This document shows positions 36,059 to 45,306 of a DNA stretch of 64,000 nucleotides, in pieces. The notes under the pieces are model-generated. The model did not search any database and was not told the DNA's origin. It saw nothing but the letters and a program-made list of their open reading frames with translations. How positions within the stretch are numbered: position 1 is the stretch's first letter; each line of letters begins with the position of its first letter. The position numbers and the translations under genes are program-made. The stretch is from Nocardiopsis sp. NRRL B-16309 (GTDB taxonomy: Bacteria; Actinomycetota; Actinomycetes; Streptosporangiales; Streptosporangiaceae), in contig NZ_LGEC01000075.1 of the NCBI RefSeq assembly GCF_001279585.1, forward strand, positions 1 to 64,000. Direction: 5' to 3'.

Positions 36059-37582
36059 ATGAGTGTGCGGCGGATTATGGGTATCGAGACCGAATACGGG
36101 ATCTCCGTTCCCGGCAACCCCGGGGCCAACGCGATGGTCACCTCCACCCAGGTGGTGAACGCCTATCTGGCGGCGTCGGCTGCCCGGGCCCGGCGTGCCC
36201 GGTGGGACTTCGAGGAGGAGAACCCGCTGCGCGACGCCCGCGGGTTCGATCTGGCGCGTGAGGTCGCCGACCCCACGCAGCTCACCGACGAGGATCTGGG
36301 GCTGGCCAACGTCATCCTCACCAACGGCGCGCGGCTGTACGTCGACCACGCCCACCCGGAGTACTCGGCGCCCGAGGTCACCAACCCGATGGACGCGGTC
36401 CTGTGGGACAAGGCCGGGGAGCGGGTGATGGCGGACGCGGCGGCGCGCGCGGGCGCCACGCCGGGCATCGAACCGATCCAGCTGTACAAGAACAACACCG
36501 ACAACAAGGGCGCCTCCTACGGGTGTCACGAGAACTACCTGATGAGCCGGTCGACGCCGTTCGGCGACATCGTGCGGCACCTGATCCCCTTCTTCGTCTC
36601 GCGGCAGGTCGTGTGCGGAGCGGGCAAGGTCGGTATCGGCGCGGACGGCCAGGGATCGGGCTTCCAGATCTCCCAGCGCGCGGACTTCTTCGAGGTCGAG
36701 GTGGGGTTGGAGACCACGCTCAAGCGCCCCATCATCAACACGCGCGATGAGCCCCACTCCGATCCGGACCGGTACCGCCGCCTGCACGTGATCATCGGCG
36801 ACGCCAACATGAGCGAGCTGTCCACGTACCTGAAACTGGGCAGCACGGCGCTGGTGCTGTCGATGATCGAGGACGGGTTCCTCAGCGTGGACCTGTCGCT
36901 GGAGACCCCGGTGGCCGACCTGCGGGCCGTCTCGCACGATCCCGGTCTGACCCACCGGGTCCGGCTGCGCGACGGGCGGCGGATGACGGCGCTGGAGCTG
37001 CAGGGCGAGTACCTGGACCAGGCGCGCAAGTACGTCGAGGACAAGTTCGGCACCGAAGTGGACCCCGACACCGCCGACGTGCTGGACCGCTGGGAGTCGG
37101 TCCTGACGCGCCTGGGATCGGACCCGATGGGCCTGTCCGGCGAGCTGGACTGGGTGACCAAGCTCAAGGTGCTTGAGGGCTACCGCTCGCGCGACTCGCT
37201 GGACTGGTCGCACCCGCGTCTGCAGCTGGTGGACCTGCAGTACTCGGACGTGCGGGCGGACAAGGGGATCTACAACCGGATGGCCTCCCGCGGCCGCATG
37301 ACGCGCCTGCTGGAGGAGCGGCAGGTGCAGCGCGCGGTCACCGAGCCGCCGGAGGACACCCGTGCCTACTTCCGCGGCCGCTGCCTGGCCAAGTACGCCG
37401 ACGAGGTCGCGGCGGCGTCCTGGGACTCGGTGATCTTCGACCTGCCGGGCTACGACTCCCTGCAGCGGGTCCCCACCCTGGAGCCCACCCGGGGGACCAA
37501 GGAGCACGTGGGCGCGCTGCTGGACAACGCGCCGACGGCCGCCGACCTGGTCGCGGTCCTCACGGGGTCCGGCCGGGACTGA
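36059..37582 (+). CDS. dop: Deamidase/depupylase Dop
   Basis: A 507-aa member of the carboxylate-amine ligase-like family. Dop converts the C-terminal Gln of Pup to Glu and also removes Pup from substrates. Seen here: the ATP/Mg-binding strand GIETEYGI at the N-terminus, the active-site D96 in LYVDHAHPEYSAPE, the loop of about residues 44-80 that marks Dop rather than PafA, and NNTDNKGASYGCHENYL, INTRDEPHSD. It is a full-length paralogue of PafA (47435). Usually dop is directly followed by pup; here 7.7 kb lies between them. Confidence 0.95.
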   Translation: MSVRRIMGIETEYGISVPGNPGANAMVTSTQVVNAYLAASAARARRARWDFEEENPLRDARGFDLAREVADPTQLTDEDLGLANVILTNGARLYVDHAHPEYSAPEVTNPMDAVLWDKAGERVMADAAARAGATPGIEPIQLYKNNTDNKGASYGCHENYLMSRSTPFGDIVRHLIPFFVSRQVVCGAGKVGIGADGQGSGFQISQRADFFEVEVGLETTLKRPIINTRDEPHSDPDRYRRLHVIIGDANMSELSTYLKLGSTALVLSMIEDGFLSVDLSLETPVADLRAVSHDPGLTHRVRLRDGRRMTALELQGEYLDQARKYVEDKFGTEVDPDTADVLDRWESVLTRLGSDPMGLSGELDWVTKLKVLEGYRSRDSLDWSHPRLQLVDLQYSDVRADKGIYNRMASRGRMTRLLEERQVQRAVTEPPEDTRAYFRGRCLAKYADEVAAASWDSVIFDLPGYDSLQRVPTLEPTRGTKEHVGALLDNAPTAADLVAVLTGSGRD

Positions 37583-37759
37583 CCACGCCCGCGGGCCACG
37601 GCCGCCGACCGCCGCGCGCCGCTCCGAGTGCCCGCACTCAGGCGGCGCGGGCGGCGGGCGCACTTCTGGTGCGGGCCGTGGCCAGGGGACGGCTCGGCGG
37701 GGCGTGGGCGCCGGCGGTCGGGTGCCCGGTGCCGATCTCGATGACCGGCCGCGGCACGG

Positions 37760-38425
37760 CTACTCGTCGGGTTCGAGGAGCCCTTCGCCGGAGACCAGGA
37801 CCTCGGTGAACTCCGTCCCGGTGGGAGCGGTGAAGAGGACGTAGGACGTCACGGAGGCGCCCGGTTCGATGTCGTCCCAGAAGTAGTCCCAGGCGACGGT
37901 GAACTCCGCGTCCTGGTCGTTCTGCAGGACCCGGCCGTCCGTGGTCGTCCCCGTGGTCCCCTCGGTGTCGAAGGCGGTCGGCGCGTGGCCCTCGTTGGTG
38001 ACGGTGAGCCGGTAGATGTGGAACTCCATCCCCTCGGGCGCGTCGTCCTCGAACGCGAAGCCGTCGGTGATGTGGGTGTCGGTGTAGCACCGCTCGACCT
38101 GGAGGTGCAGCGTGCCGACGCGGGTGCTGCTGCCCGCGTAGGACTCCGGCGGCACCGACTCCGGGACCGCCCCGGCGGTGTCGCTCGCGGTGGCGGGATC
38201 GGAGGCGGACGGACTCTGGGGCGGGTCGGGCTCTTCTTCCTCCGACGGCGATGCGGGTTCCTCGACCGCCACCTGGGACCGCTGTGTCCACAGGGGCGAG
38301 AGGGTGAACGCCAGCGCGGTGCCGGCGGCCGTGGCCACCAGCACGGCCAGGATCGCCGCCACCACGAAGGTGAGCCGGTGGCGCGGAGTTCTCGGGGATG
38401 GCCGGTACGGGGCCCGAGGTTCCAT
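37760..38425 (-). CDS. Exported or membrane-anchored DUF4352-like protein
   Basis: A 221-aa protein with one N-terminal membrane segment (LTFVVAAILAVLVATAAGTALAF, residues about 19-41) after a basic lead, then a disordered Glu/Pro/Ser/Ala linker to about residue 95, then an immunoglobulin-like domain of about 120 residues (VGTLHLQVERCYTD...YRLTVTNEGHAPTAFD...TEFTEVLVSGEG) reminiscent of DUF4352. Faces the outside. ATG 38425 chosen as start from the basic lead plus hydrophobic stretch; a frame from 38500 is open but adds an unlikely lead. No function known. It lies between dop and pucR on the opposite strand. Confidence 0.65.
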   Translation of the reverse strand: MEPRAPYRPSPRTPRHRLTFVVAAILAVLVATAAGTALAFTLSPLWTQRSQVAVEEPASPSEEEEPDPPQSPSASDPATASDTAGAVPESVPPESYAGSSTRVGTLHLQVERCYTDTHITDGFAFEDDAPEGMEFHIYRLTVTNEGHAPTAFDTEGTTGTTTDGRVLQNDQDAEFTVAWDYFWDDIEPGASVTSYVLFTAPTGTEFTEVLVSGEGLLEPDE

Positions 38426-38477
38426 ACCCCTGTGACACGGGCCACGTCCCGAATGTTCCCGTGCGGACCCGCGGAGT

Positions 38478-40139
38478 TCAGGAGTGCCAGGTCCGGTCAC
38501 GGCAGGGCATGGGGGCCAGACTCAGGGCGGTCCACAGTTCCAGGCGGGTGCGCGGGGCGTCCAGGCGGCGGCCCAGGACGCGTTCGGCCGTGCGGAGCCG
38601 GGACCGCAGGGTGTTGCGGTGCACGCCCAGGTCGCGGGCGGCCGCCTCGACCTGCGCCCCGTGGTCGAGGTAGTGCAGCAGTGTGTGCGCGAGGTCGGTG
38701 CCGTGGCGGCCGTCGTGCTCGTGCAGGGGACCCAGCACGGAGTCGGTGAAGGCCCGTGCCCCCTCCCTCGGGACCGCCGAGCGGAACAGGTCCCACGCGT
38801 CGGCCTCGTCGGTGTTGCGGTAGCCCTCCGCGGCGGCCTGGCGGGCCCGGGTCAGGGCCGAGGGCAGGTCGGCGACCCTGCGCGCACCGCAGGCGCCCGC
38901 GCCCCGGGGGCCGTTCGGCACCTCCGAGAGCGCGTGCAGCAGCCGCTCCCCGAAGTGCCGCCCCGCGGCGGCTCGTGCTCCGGCGTCTGCGTCCGGTACC
39001 GCGTCTGTCTGGGGCCCCGCCCCCGTCTGGGGCCCCGCACCCTTCTGAGAGCCCGCCCCCGTGTGAGGACCCGTGCCTGCGTGCCGCCCCGCGGTGGCCC
39101 GTGCCCCCGCGCCGGCGGGCAGGACCGCGACGACCGCGTCGGCCAGTGCGCACAGCCCCGCGCGGTCGGCCGCGTCGGTGGCGCCGAGCACGTCGGACAG
39201 GGCGTCGGCCGCCTCGTCCACCAGCGCACCGGGGTCCTCGCACGGCAGGTACACCACCTCCCAGGGCGGGTCGGGCAGCGTGAGCGGCGGCGCGGCGCGG
39301 CCGGAGACCGCCGCGGCCAGGTGCGGCGCGCGCTGGCGGTGCAGGGCGCGCCGGGTGTCGCGTGAGTGCATCAGGTCCACCGCGAGCAGGGACGCGGCGT
39401 GGTTGGCGAGCATCCTGGTGTGCGGGGTGACCTCGGAGTCGCAGTGCAGCGCCAGCCAGCCGAGCGTCCGTCCGGCCGGTCCGAGGTTCTGGAGCAGGAC
39501 CGTCGCCCCCTCGTGGTCGAGGACCGCCATGCCGCGCGGCCGCCGGGCGGTGCTGGCGACCGTGGAGCGCACGAGCCGGTGCCAGGGCTGCTCGGTGGCC
39601 GGGGCGGCGGCGCTGGTCGTGCCGTTGCGGTCCAGCAGCAGCGACCGGCCCCCGGTGGAGGCGGCCAGGGTGGTGACGACCCCGGCCGGACCCGAGCGCA
39701 GGGCGGCGCGGGCCATGGCGTCCTGGGCGGTGAGCACACGGCTCTGGGCCCGGCCGCGTTCGGCGGCGTGGTGGGCGGCCACCGCCTCGACCACGGCGAT
39801 GAAGGGGGTCTCGCCCTCGACGCAGAGCACCGGCAGGCCCAGGCGGTCGCCCTCGGCGACCACGGCGGGCGGGACGGTGTCCCCGGGGCCGTCCAGGGCC
39901 ACGCCCAGGCCGACGCACCCGGCGTCGTGCAGGCGGCGCACGTAGGCGCGCTGGTCGGCGGCGGTGGTGCCCAGGCCCAGGCCCGCGGTGAGGACGAGTT
40001 CGCCGCCCCGGAGCCAGTGGACGGGGTCGTGCAGCTCGGTCACGTGCGCCCAGCGGATCGGCCGGTCGAGCCCGGTGCGGCCCGCCACCGCGCGGACCTC
40101 CAGGTCGGGTGCGCGGGTGATGTCGCCAAGGGTGATCAC
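38478..40139 (-). CDS. PucR-family transcriptional regulator
   Basis: A 553-aa regulator. Residues about 7-125 are the PucR N-terminal domain (LEVRAVAGRTGLDRPIRWAHVTELHDPVHWLRGGELVLT), the middle is a GGDEF-like/GAF-type area, and residues about 490-540 are the PucR C-terminal helix-turn-helix (LLHYLDHGAQVEAAARDLGVHRNTLRSRLRTAERVLG). PucR relatives control purine, amine or amino-acid degradation. Around residues 350-385 is an insertion of GAGPQT/GAGSQK repeats. GTG 40139 has GGGAGG 6 bases upstream. It diverges from the transporter-amidohydrolase operon (135 bases apart) and probably regulates it. Confidence 0.88.
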   Translation of the reverse strand: MITLGDITRAPDLEVRAVAGRTGLDRPIRWAHVTELHDPVHWLRGGELVLTAGLGLGTTAADQRAYVRRLHDAGCVGLGVALDGPGDTVPPAVVAEGDRLGLPVLCVEGETPFIAVVEAVAAHHAAERGRAQSRVLTAQDAMARAALRSGPAGVVTTLAASTGGRSLLLDRNGTTSAAAPATEQPWHRLVRSTVASTARRPRGMAVLDHEGATVLLQNLGPAGRTLGWLALHCDSEVTPHTRMLANHAASLLAVDLMHSRDTRRALHRQRAPHLAAAVSGRAAPPLTLPDPPWEVVYLPCEDPGALVDEAADALSDVLGATDAADRAGLCALADAVVAVLPAGAGARATAGRHAGTGPHTGAGSQKGAGPQTGAGPQTDAVPDADAGARAAAGRHFGERLLHALSEVPNGPRGAGACGARRVADLPSALTRARQAAAEGYRNTDEADAWDLFRSAVPREGARAFTDSVLGPLHEHDGRHGTDLAHTLLHYLDHGAQVEAAARDLGVHRNTLRSRLRTAERVLGRRLDAPRTRLELWTALSLAPMPCRDRTWHS

Positions 40140-40274
40140 GTCGGCCTCCCGTCTTGTGCGGTGTGCACATCAGTCACAGGGTGCCATGTGCGGTCCGGCC
40201 CTGCGTGCGGCGCCGGGTGGTGACTACCGTCGCAGCATCACAGCCGTGGCCCGCAGCCACGAACGGAGGACCCC

Positions 40275-41573
40275 ATGACACACCGCACATCCCTCACGTC
40301 CGCGCATCCCGCGCGGGCGGCGACGGCGGCCTTCGTCGGTACGACGATCGAATGGTTCGACTTCTACATCTACGCCACCGCAGCGAGCCTGGTCTTCGCG
40401 ACGCTGTTCTTCCCCGCGGGCGTCGACCCCGTGGTCGGCCTCATGGCGTCGTTCGCGACCTTCTCGGTCGGCTTCTTCGCCCGACCGCTGGGCGGCATCG
40501 TCTTCGGGCACTTCGGCGACCGGCTGGGCCGCAAGTCGGCCCTGGTCGTCACCCTGCTGATGATGGGCACGGCCACGTTCTGCGTGGGCCTGCTGCCCAC
40601 CTACGAGCAGGTCGGGTTCGTCGCGCCGCTGCTCCTGGTCGTCCTGCGCTTCGTCCAGGGCATCGCCGTGGGCGGCGAGTGGGGCGGCGCGGTCCTGATG
40701 GCCGTGGAGCACGCGCCGGAGAGGCACAAGACCTTCTACGGCTCCTTCGCCCAGCTCGGCAACCCCGCCGGAGCCCTGCTCGCGACCGGGTCGTTCGGCC
40801 TCATCACCGCCTGGGACGCCGACCTGCTCTACACCTGGGGCTGGCGCCTGCCGTTCCTGGCCTCGATCGTGCTGGTGCTGGTGGGCCTGTTCATCCGCCT
40901 GAAGGTGGAGGAGTCGCCGGTCTTCGCCGCGGTCCAGGAGGGTCCGGGCGAGCCGGAGGGCCTGCCCGTGCGCGAGGCGGTGCGCACGTCCTGGCGTTCG
41001 CTGCTGCTGGGCATCGGCGTCCTGCCGGTCGCGGTGGGCGGCTACTACATCGTCACCACGTTCCTGCAGGCCTACGGGGTCACCGAGGTCGGCATCAGCG
41101 AACAGGTCATCCTCAACGGCCTGACCCTGGCGGCGTTCGTGGAGCTGGTCGCCACCCTGGGGGTGTCCTGGCTGGGCGACCGCTTCGGCACCGTGCGCGT
41201 GGTCACCGTGGGCCTGGCGGCCGTGGCCGTCCTCGCGCTGCCTCAGTTCCTGGTCATGTCCACCGGCAGCACCGCGCTGATCCTGCTCATGCTGTGCGTC
41301 ATGCGCCTGGCGATGGCCACCGTCTACGGGCCGATCGCCCGTGTGCTCGCCCAGATGTACCCGCCGCGGGTGCGCTACACGGCGATCTCGATCGCCTACC
41401 AGGTCGCCGGCGCCCTGTTCGGCGGGCTCTCGCCGCTGGTCTGCACGGCGCTGTACGCCGCGACCGGCAGCATCCTGCCCGTCGTCGGACTCCTGGTCGT
41501 GATGGCTCTGGTGAGCATCGTGTGCCTGCGCCGGGCGCCGCGCCACCGTGACGCCGAACTGCTGGCCGCCTGA
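40275..41573 (+). CDS. MFS transporter, metabolite:H+ symporter type
   Basis: A 432-aa 12-helix transporter of the metabolite:proton symporter group. N-terminal block GTTIEWFDFYIYATAASLVFATLFFP and loop GHFGDRLGRKSAL are typical of the shikimate/proline/alpha-ketoglutarate permeases. VGGEWGGAVLMAVEHAP and the mid-chain WRLPFLAS also fit. GGAGGA precedes ATG. Co-directional with, and 58 bases ahead of, an amidohydrolase, and divergent from a PucR regulator: likely uptake of the amidohydrolase substrate, an inference. Confidence 0.88.
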   Translation: MTHRTSLTSAHPARAATAAFVGTTIEWFDFYIYATAASLVFATLFFPAGVDPVVGLMASFATFSVGFFARPLGGIVFGHFGDRLGRKSALVVTLLMMGTATFCVGLLPTYEQVGFVAPLLLVVLRFVQGIAVGGEWGGAVLMAVEHAPERHKTFYGSFAQLGNPAGALLATGSFGLITAWDADLLYTWGWRLPFLASIVLVLVGLFIRLKVEESPVFAAVQEGPGEPEGLPVREAVRTSWRSLLLGIGVLPVAVGGYYIVTTFLQAYGVTEVGISEQVILNGLTLAAFVELVATLGVSWLGDRFGTVRVVTVGLAAVAVLALPQFLVMSTGSTALILLMLCVMRLAMATVYGPIARVLAQMYPPRVRYTAISIAYQVAGALFGGLSPLVCTALYAATGSILPVVGLLVVMALVSIVCLRRAPRHRDAELLAA

Positions 41574-41631
41574 CCGATGTCCCCGCCGCCGGACCGCCGG
41601 CGGTACCCGCCACGAGGAGGAGAACTCGCCC

Positions 41632-43245
41632 GTGTCCGCTCTGCTCATCCACAACGCCAACGTCCTGACCATGGACGACGCCAACCCCCGGGCCGCCGCC
41701 GTGGCCGTGCGGGAGGGACGGGTCCGCCTCGCCGGGTCCGCCGAGCAGGCCCGCGCCGCGGCCGGGCCCGGGGCGGTGGAGGTGGACGCGGGCGGCCGCA
41801 CCCTCCTCCCCGGGTTCATCGACCCGCACAACCACCTGCTGTCCACGGCCGAGTCCCTGGCGGCCGTGGACGCGGGCTACCCGCGGGTGGGCAGCGCCGC
41901 CGACCTGGTGCGCGTGGTCGCCGAGGAGGCCGCCCGCACCCCGGCGGGCCAGTGGATCCGCGCCTTCCACATGGACGACGCCAAGTTCCCGGGCGGCCGG
42001 CCCACCCGCCGCCACCTGGACGAGGCCACCGACGAGCACCCGGTGATCGTCTACCACGTCTCCGGCCACCAGGCGGTGGTCAACTCCGCCGCGCTGGCCT
42101 GGAGCGGGATCACCGAGAACGTCACCGACCCGGCGGGGGGCTCCTTCGTCCGCGACGAGGCGGGCCGGCTGACGGGCATGGTCCTGGACTCGGCGATGGA
42201 ACTGCTGCTGCCGCTGGCGGTGGACATCGGCTGCCACGGCCCCAACTTCCACACCGCCCTGCCCGCCGACCAGCTGCTGGGCTGGCTCTCCGACGCCGCG
42301 GGCCCGTACCTGTCCGCCGGTGTGACCACGGTGTGCGACCCCCAGGTCTCCGCCCGGGAGCTGCGTGTGTACCGGGCCGCCCGCGCGGCGGGGACGCTGC
42401 CGCTGCGCACCTTCGGCATGCCCCTGTCGCACCAGCTGGACGCGCTCACCAGCGCCGGGCTCGCCAGCCCCTTCGGCGACGACTGGCTGCGCCTGACCGG
42501 TATGAAGTTCTACTCCGACGGCACGCTGCTCGGCGGCACGGCGAAGTTCTCCGTCCCCTACGGCGAGCACGGCGAGTTCGCGGGCAGCCTCTACCACGAT
42601 CCGGACCGCCTGGTGGACCTGGTCACCCGGGCGGCGGGCGAGGGCTGGCAGGTCGCGATCCACACCCAGGGCGACGCCGCCATGGAGCACACCCTGGCCG
42701 CGATCGCCTCGGCCGCCCGGGTCTCGGGACCGGACGCGCGCCCGCGCGTGGAGCACTGCGGCCACCCCACCCCGGAGCAGGCCAGGCGCTTCACCGACTA
42801 CGGGGTGATCCCGGTCAACCAGCCCAACTTCCTGCACGACAGCGGCGGCGACTTCCTGCGCCGGCTGGGCGAGCGCGCGCACCGGCTCCAGCCCATGCGC
42901 GAGGAGATCGACCTCGGGCTGCGGCCCGTGCTGTCCAGCGACTCCTTCGTCTCCAGCCTGCGTCCAATGGACACCGTGGCCAACGCGGTGTGCCGGACCA
43001 CCAGGGAGGGGCTGGAGATCGGCGTCGACCAGGCGGTGACCCTGCACGAGGCGCTGCGCGCCCACACCCTCGACGCGGCCCACGCGCTCGGGGTGGAGGA
43101 CCGTCTGGGGGCGCTGCGGCCGGGGTACCTGGCCGACCTGGTGGTCCTGGACGCCGACGTGGAGGCGGTGGACCCCGACCGGCTGCGCACGGTGGGCGCG
43201 TGGCTGACCGTCCTGGACGGGCAGGTCGTGCACGGGACCGGCTGA
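41632..43245 (+). CDS. YtcJ-like amidohydrolase
   Basis: A 537-aa metal-dependent hydrolase of the YtcJ subgroup. Visible: LLPGFIDPHNHLL metal HxH near residue 64, FHMDDAKFPGGRPTRRHLDEAT (YtcJ-type), IHTQGDAAMEHTLAAI in the middle, VEHCGHPTPEQ, and the late Asp in VLSSDSFVSS. YtcJ proteins hydrolyse C-N bonds in unknown amides or ring compounds. GTG 41632 with GAGGAGGAGA 8 bases upstream. Second gene of the operon with the transporter; degradative role for an imported compound is likely. No signal peptide. Confidence 0.86.
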   Translation: MSALLIHNANVLTMDDANPRAAAVAVREGRVRLAGSAEQARAAAGPGAVEVDAGGRTLLPGFIDPHNHLLSTAESLAAVDAGYPRVGSAADLVRVVAEEAARTPAGQWIRAFHMDDAKFPGGRPTRRHLDEATDEHPVIVYHVSGHQAVVNSAALAWSGITENVTDPAGGSFVRDEAGRLTGMVLDSAMELLLPLAVDIGCHGPNFHTALPADQLLGWLSDAAGPYLSAGVTTVCDPQVSARELRVYRAARAAGTLPLRTFGMPLSHQLDALTSAGLASPFGDDWLRLTGMKFYSDGTLLGGTAKFSVPYGEHGEFAGSLYHDPDRLVDLVTRAAGEGWQVAIHTQGDAAMEHTLAAIASAARVSGPDARPRVEHCGHPTPEQARRFTDYGVIPVNQPNFLHDSGGDFLRRLGERAHRLQPMREEIDLGLRPVLSSDSFVSSLRPMDTVANAVCRTTREGLEIGVDQAVTLHEALRAHTLDAAHALGVEDRLGALRPGYLADLVVLDADVEAVDPDRLRTVGAWLTVLDGQVVHGTG

Positions 43246-43268
43246 ACAGCGCCGACCGGGGAACGGGG

Positions 43269-43305
43269 GACGTCCCCGCCCGCGTGCGGCGCGGACGGGG
43301 ACGTC
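43269..43305. terminator. Bidirectional terminator
   Basis: A hairpin between two convergent genes: 10-bp perfect outer stem (gacgtccccg with cggggacgtc), one mismatch, then a 5-bp inner stem (ccgcg with cgcgg). Confidence 0.85.
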
Positions 43306-43330
43306 GGGGGATGGTGCGGGGTGGGCCGGG

Positions 43331-44485
43331 TCAGCTCGTGCGGATGTTCACGCCCCACGAGTTGATCATCGGCGTGACCTCCTGGTAGTAGGTCGTGCCG
43401 CCGGAGGAGCAGTTGCCCGAGCCGCCGGAGGTGACGCCCTGGGCCTGCGTGCCGGAGATGAACGAGCCGCCGGAGTCACCGGGCTCGGCGCACACGTTGG
43501 TGCGGGTGAGCGAGTAGACGGTGCCCTGCGGGTAGCGGACGGTCTGGTTGCGGGCCTGGATGGTGCCGCAGTGCCACCCGGTGGTGGAGCCGGAGCGGCA
43601 CACGGCCGAGCCGATCGGCGCCTGGGAGGTGCCGGTCACGGACTGGTAGCCGCCGGAGTTGTAGCGGTAGACCAGGTTGTAGAGGGTGAAGTTGGACGTG
43701 CCGCGGACGAAGGCGGCGTCGTTGCCGGGGAAGGCCGAGCGCTCGAAGACGCCGGTGCCGTTGCCGATGGTGACGCGGGTGCCGACGCTGCCGCAGTGGC
43801 CGGCGGTGACGAACCCGGCCTGGCCGGAGCTGTTGGTGGCGGGGAAGCCGATGGAGCAGCGTCCGCCCATGTAGTAGGCCAGACCGCCGACGATGTTGGC
43901 GTAGGTCTCGGCCTGCTCGGCCACTTCCTCGACCTGGACGGCGGAAGCGTCCACGCCGGCGGCCTCGACGAGGGCGTCGACGTCGGCGTCGGAGCCCTCC
44001 AGGACCTCGACGACGACGGTGTCGCTCTCCACGTCGGGGTACCAGCCCACGACGCCCTCCTGGGCGTCGGCGGCGTTGAGGTCCTCGACGACGTCTTCGA
44101 GGCCGTCGATCCCGTGGGTGACGACGGTGGCCTCGGCGCCGGCCGCCTCGACCGCGGACACGGCGTCGGCGTCGGTCACCAGGACGGTGAGTTCTCGGGT
44201 GTCGATGTCGAACAGGGAGCCGCCGTAGGCGTCGCCCGCGGCCTCGGTGGCCTCGGCGTCGACGTCCAGTGCCGCCTCCTGGGCCTCAAGGAGCTCTTCT
44301 GCCTGTGGGGTGGACAGGTCGAGGTCCGCGGCCAGTGCCTCCATCATGGTGGAGGCGGTGTCGTCGGGGGTGGGGGCCTGTGGTGCGGCGGCCGGGGCCG
44401 CGAGGGCTCCCGGTGCCATGGTGAGGGCGAGACCGAACGCCAGGGCGCCGGTTCCGATGGCGGAGATAACGGGGGAGGGTCGCAT
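43331..44485 (-). CDS. Extracellular serine protease, S1 family (Nocardiopsis alkaline protease type)
   Basis: A 384-aa preproprotein. Signal peptide about 1-29 (ending GALA-A), alpha-lytic-type folding propeptide about 30-195 with acidic Asp/Glu-rich helices, mature enzyme from A196 (189 residues). Catalytic triad of the mature chain: H35 (TAGHC), D61 (GNDAAFV), S143 (GDSGGS). Six cysteines at 15/36, 101/111 and 137/164 form the three disulphides known for this group. The mature chain strongly recalls NAPase of Nocardiopsis. It has an AT-richer upstream region with operator-like repeats and lies on the opposite strand inside the proteasome locus. Confidence 0.96.
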   Translation of the reverse strand: MRPSPVISAIGTGALAFGLALTMAPGALAAPAAAPQAPTPDDTASTMMEALAADLDLSTPQAEELLEAQEAALDVDAEATEAAGDAYGGSLFDIDTRELTVLVTDADAVSAVEAAGAEATVVTHGIDGLEDVVEDLNAADAQEGVVGWYPDVESDTVVVEVLEGSDADVDALVEAAGVDASAVQVEEVAEQAETYANIVGGLAYYMGGRCSIGFPATNSSGQAGFVTAGHCGSVGTRVTIGNGTGVFERSAFPGNDAAFVRGTSNFTLYNLVYRYNSGGYQSVTGTSQAPIGSAVCRSGSTTGWHCGTIQARNQTVRYPQGTVYSLTRTNVCAEPGDSGGSFISGTQAQGVTSGGSGNCSSGGTTYYQEVTPMINSWGVNIRTS

Positions 44486-45306
44486 TGATCCCTACTCTCC
44501 AAGGGGGATTGGCGGGGGAACGGGGACCTCGCCTGGGTCGGGCGCTGTCCCCTTATCGGAAGCGAGTTCCTTTCGCTCCCGATATTCACCGATACATCCG
44601 GTAAACGATTCACCACCTTAGGTCGACACTTTGGTGGGCGAAAGCCCCGCAATGAGTAGAACCATGCAGTTCCAGGTGGGGTCATCGGGTCACTGGATTT
44701 ATGGTGATGACTACTCGTAGCCATCACTCGGTTGACCTTGCGTTATCGAGTGCGCGTAGTGACGCAGTGAGAGCAAGGCGTGTGCGCAAGGGGATCTTCG
44801 TGGCCGGATGCGGCCAGTGGTACCGGGTACCTTTCGTGACCTCATGGATACACCGCCGTCATACCTGAGGTCAGAGGGGTGCGGCCGACCGCCGCGCGGG
44901 CCGTGCCGGGGTGCGTCGGACAGGGATCGGGCGCCTCGGGCTTGACAGCGGGGCCCGTACAGAGCGGCTGCTGCGCGTGCGCACAGCGCACATCTGCCGG
45001 TCCGCGCCGCGGCGGCGCGGCGGGGGCGGCCCCCGTCCCACGAGCTCCGGGACGTCGGCTCCGGGGCGGCGGGGAGGGACCGGGGTACGGACGCCACGGC
45101 CGAGGGCCCGACCACTTCGCCTGCTCGGAGCGCGACGGCCACTGAGCGCCGTGGCCGGCCGGGGAGGCGGTCCCGGTGCGGTCCGAGTGCGCGCGCACGC
45201 GGGGGACCACGAGGTAACTTGCGGGTATCGGGCCCCGGGAAGTGGGTTGAGCCGCTCGTGGTTGGGCCAAGATAAGGGCGAGAGCCCCGAACGGGAGGTA
45301 GCGAGG
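44486..45306. other. 821-base region between the protease and pup
   Basis: Contains the divergent control regions. The protease side (44486-44780) is noticeably AT-richer than the rest of the window. The pup side (44880-45300) is GC-rich. Frames across it on both strands show Arg/Pro/Ala-rich translations without motifs and are not credible genes. Confidence 0.5.
44554..44594 (-). promoter_or_regulatory. Operator-like CCGATA repeats and stem-loop before the protease gene
   Basis: On the plus strand TATCGG stands at 44554-44559 and CCGATA at 44579-44584 and 44589-44594; the last two are exactly 10 bases apart. The first two also form the ends of an 11-bp stem (44555-44565 with 44573-44583, one G-U or mismatch) about 70 bases upstream of ATG 44485. 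Confidence 0.45.

Noticed and set aside
37638..38438. Longer minus-strand frame next to dop
   Set aside because: Frame-shifted shadow of the DUF4352-like gene; His/Arg/Gly-rich translation.
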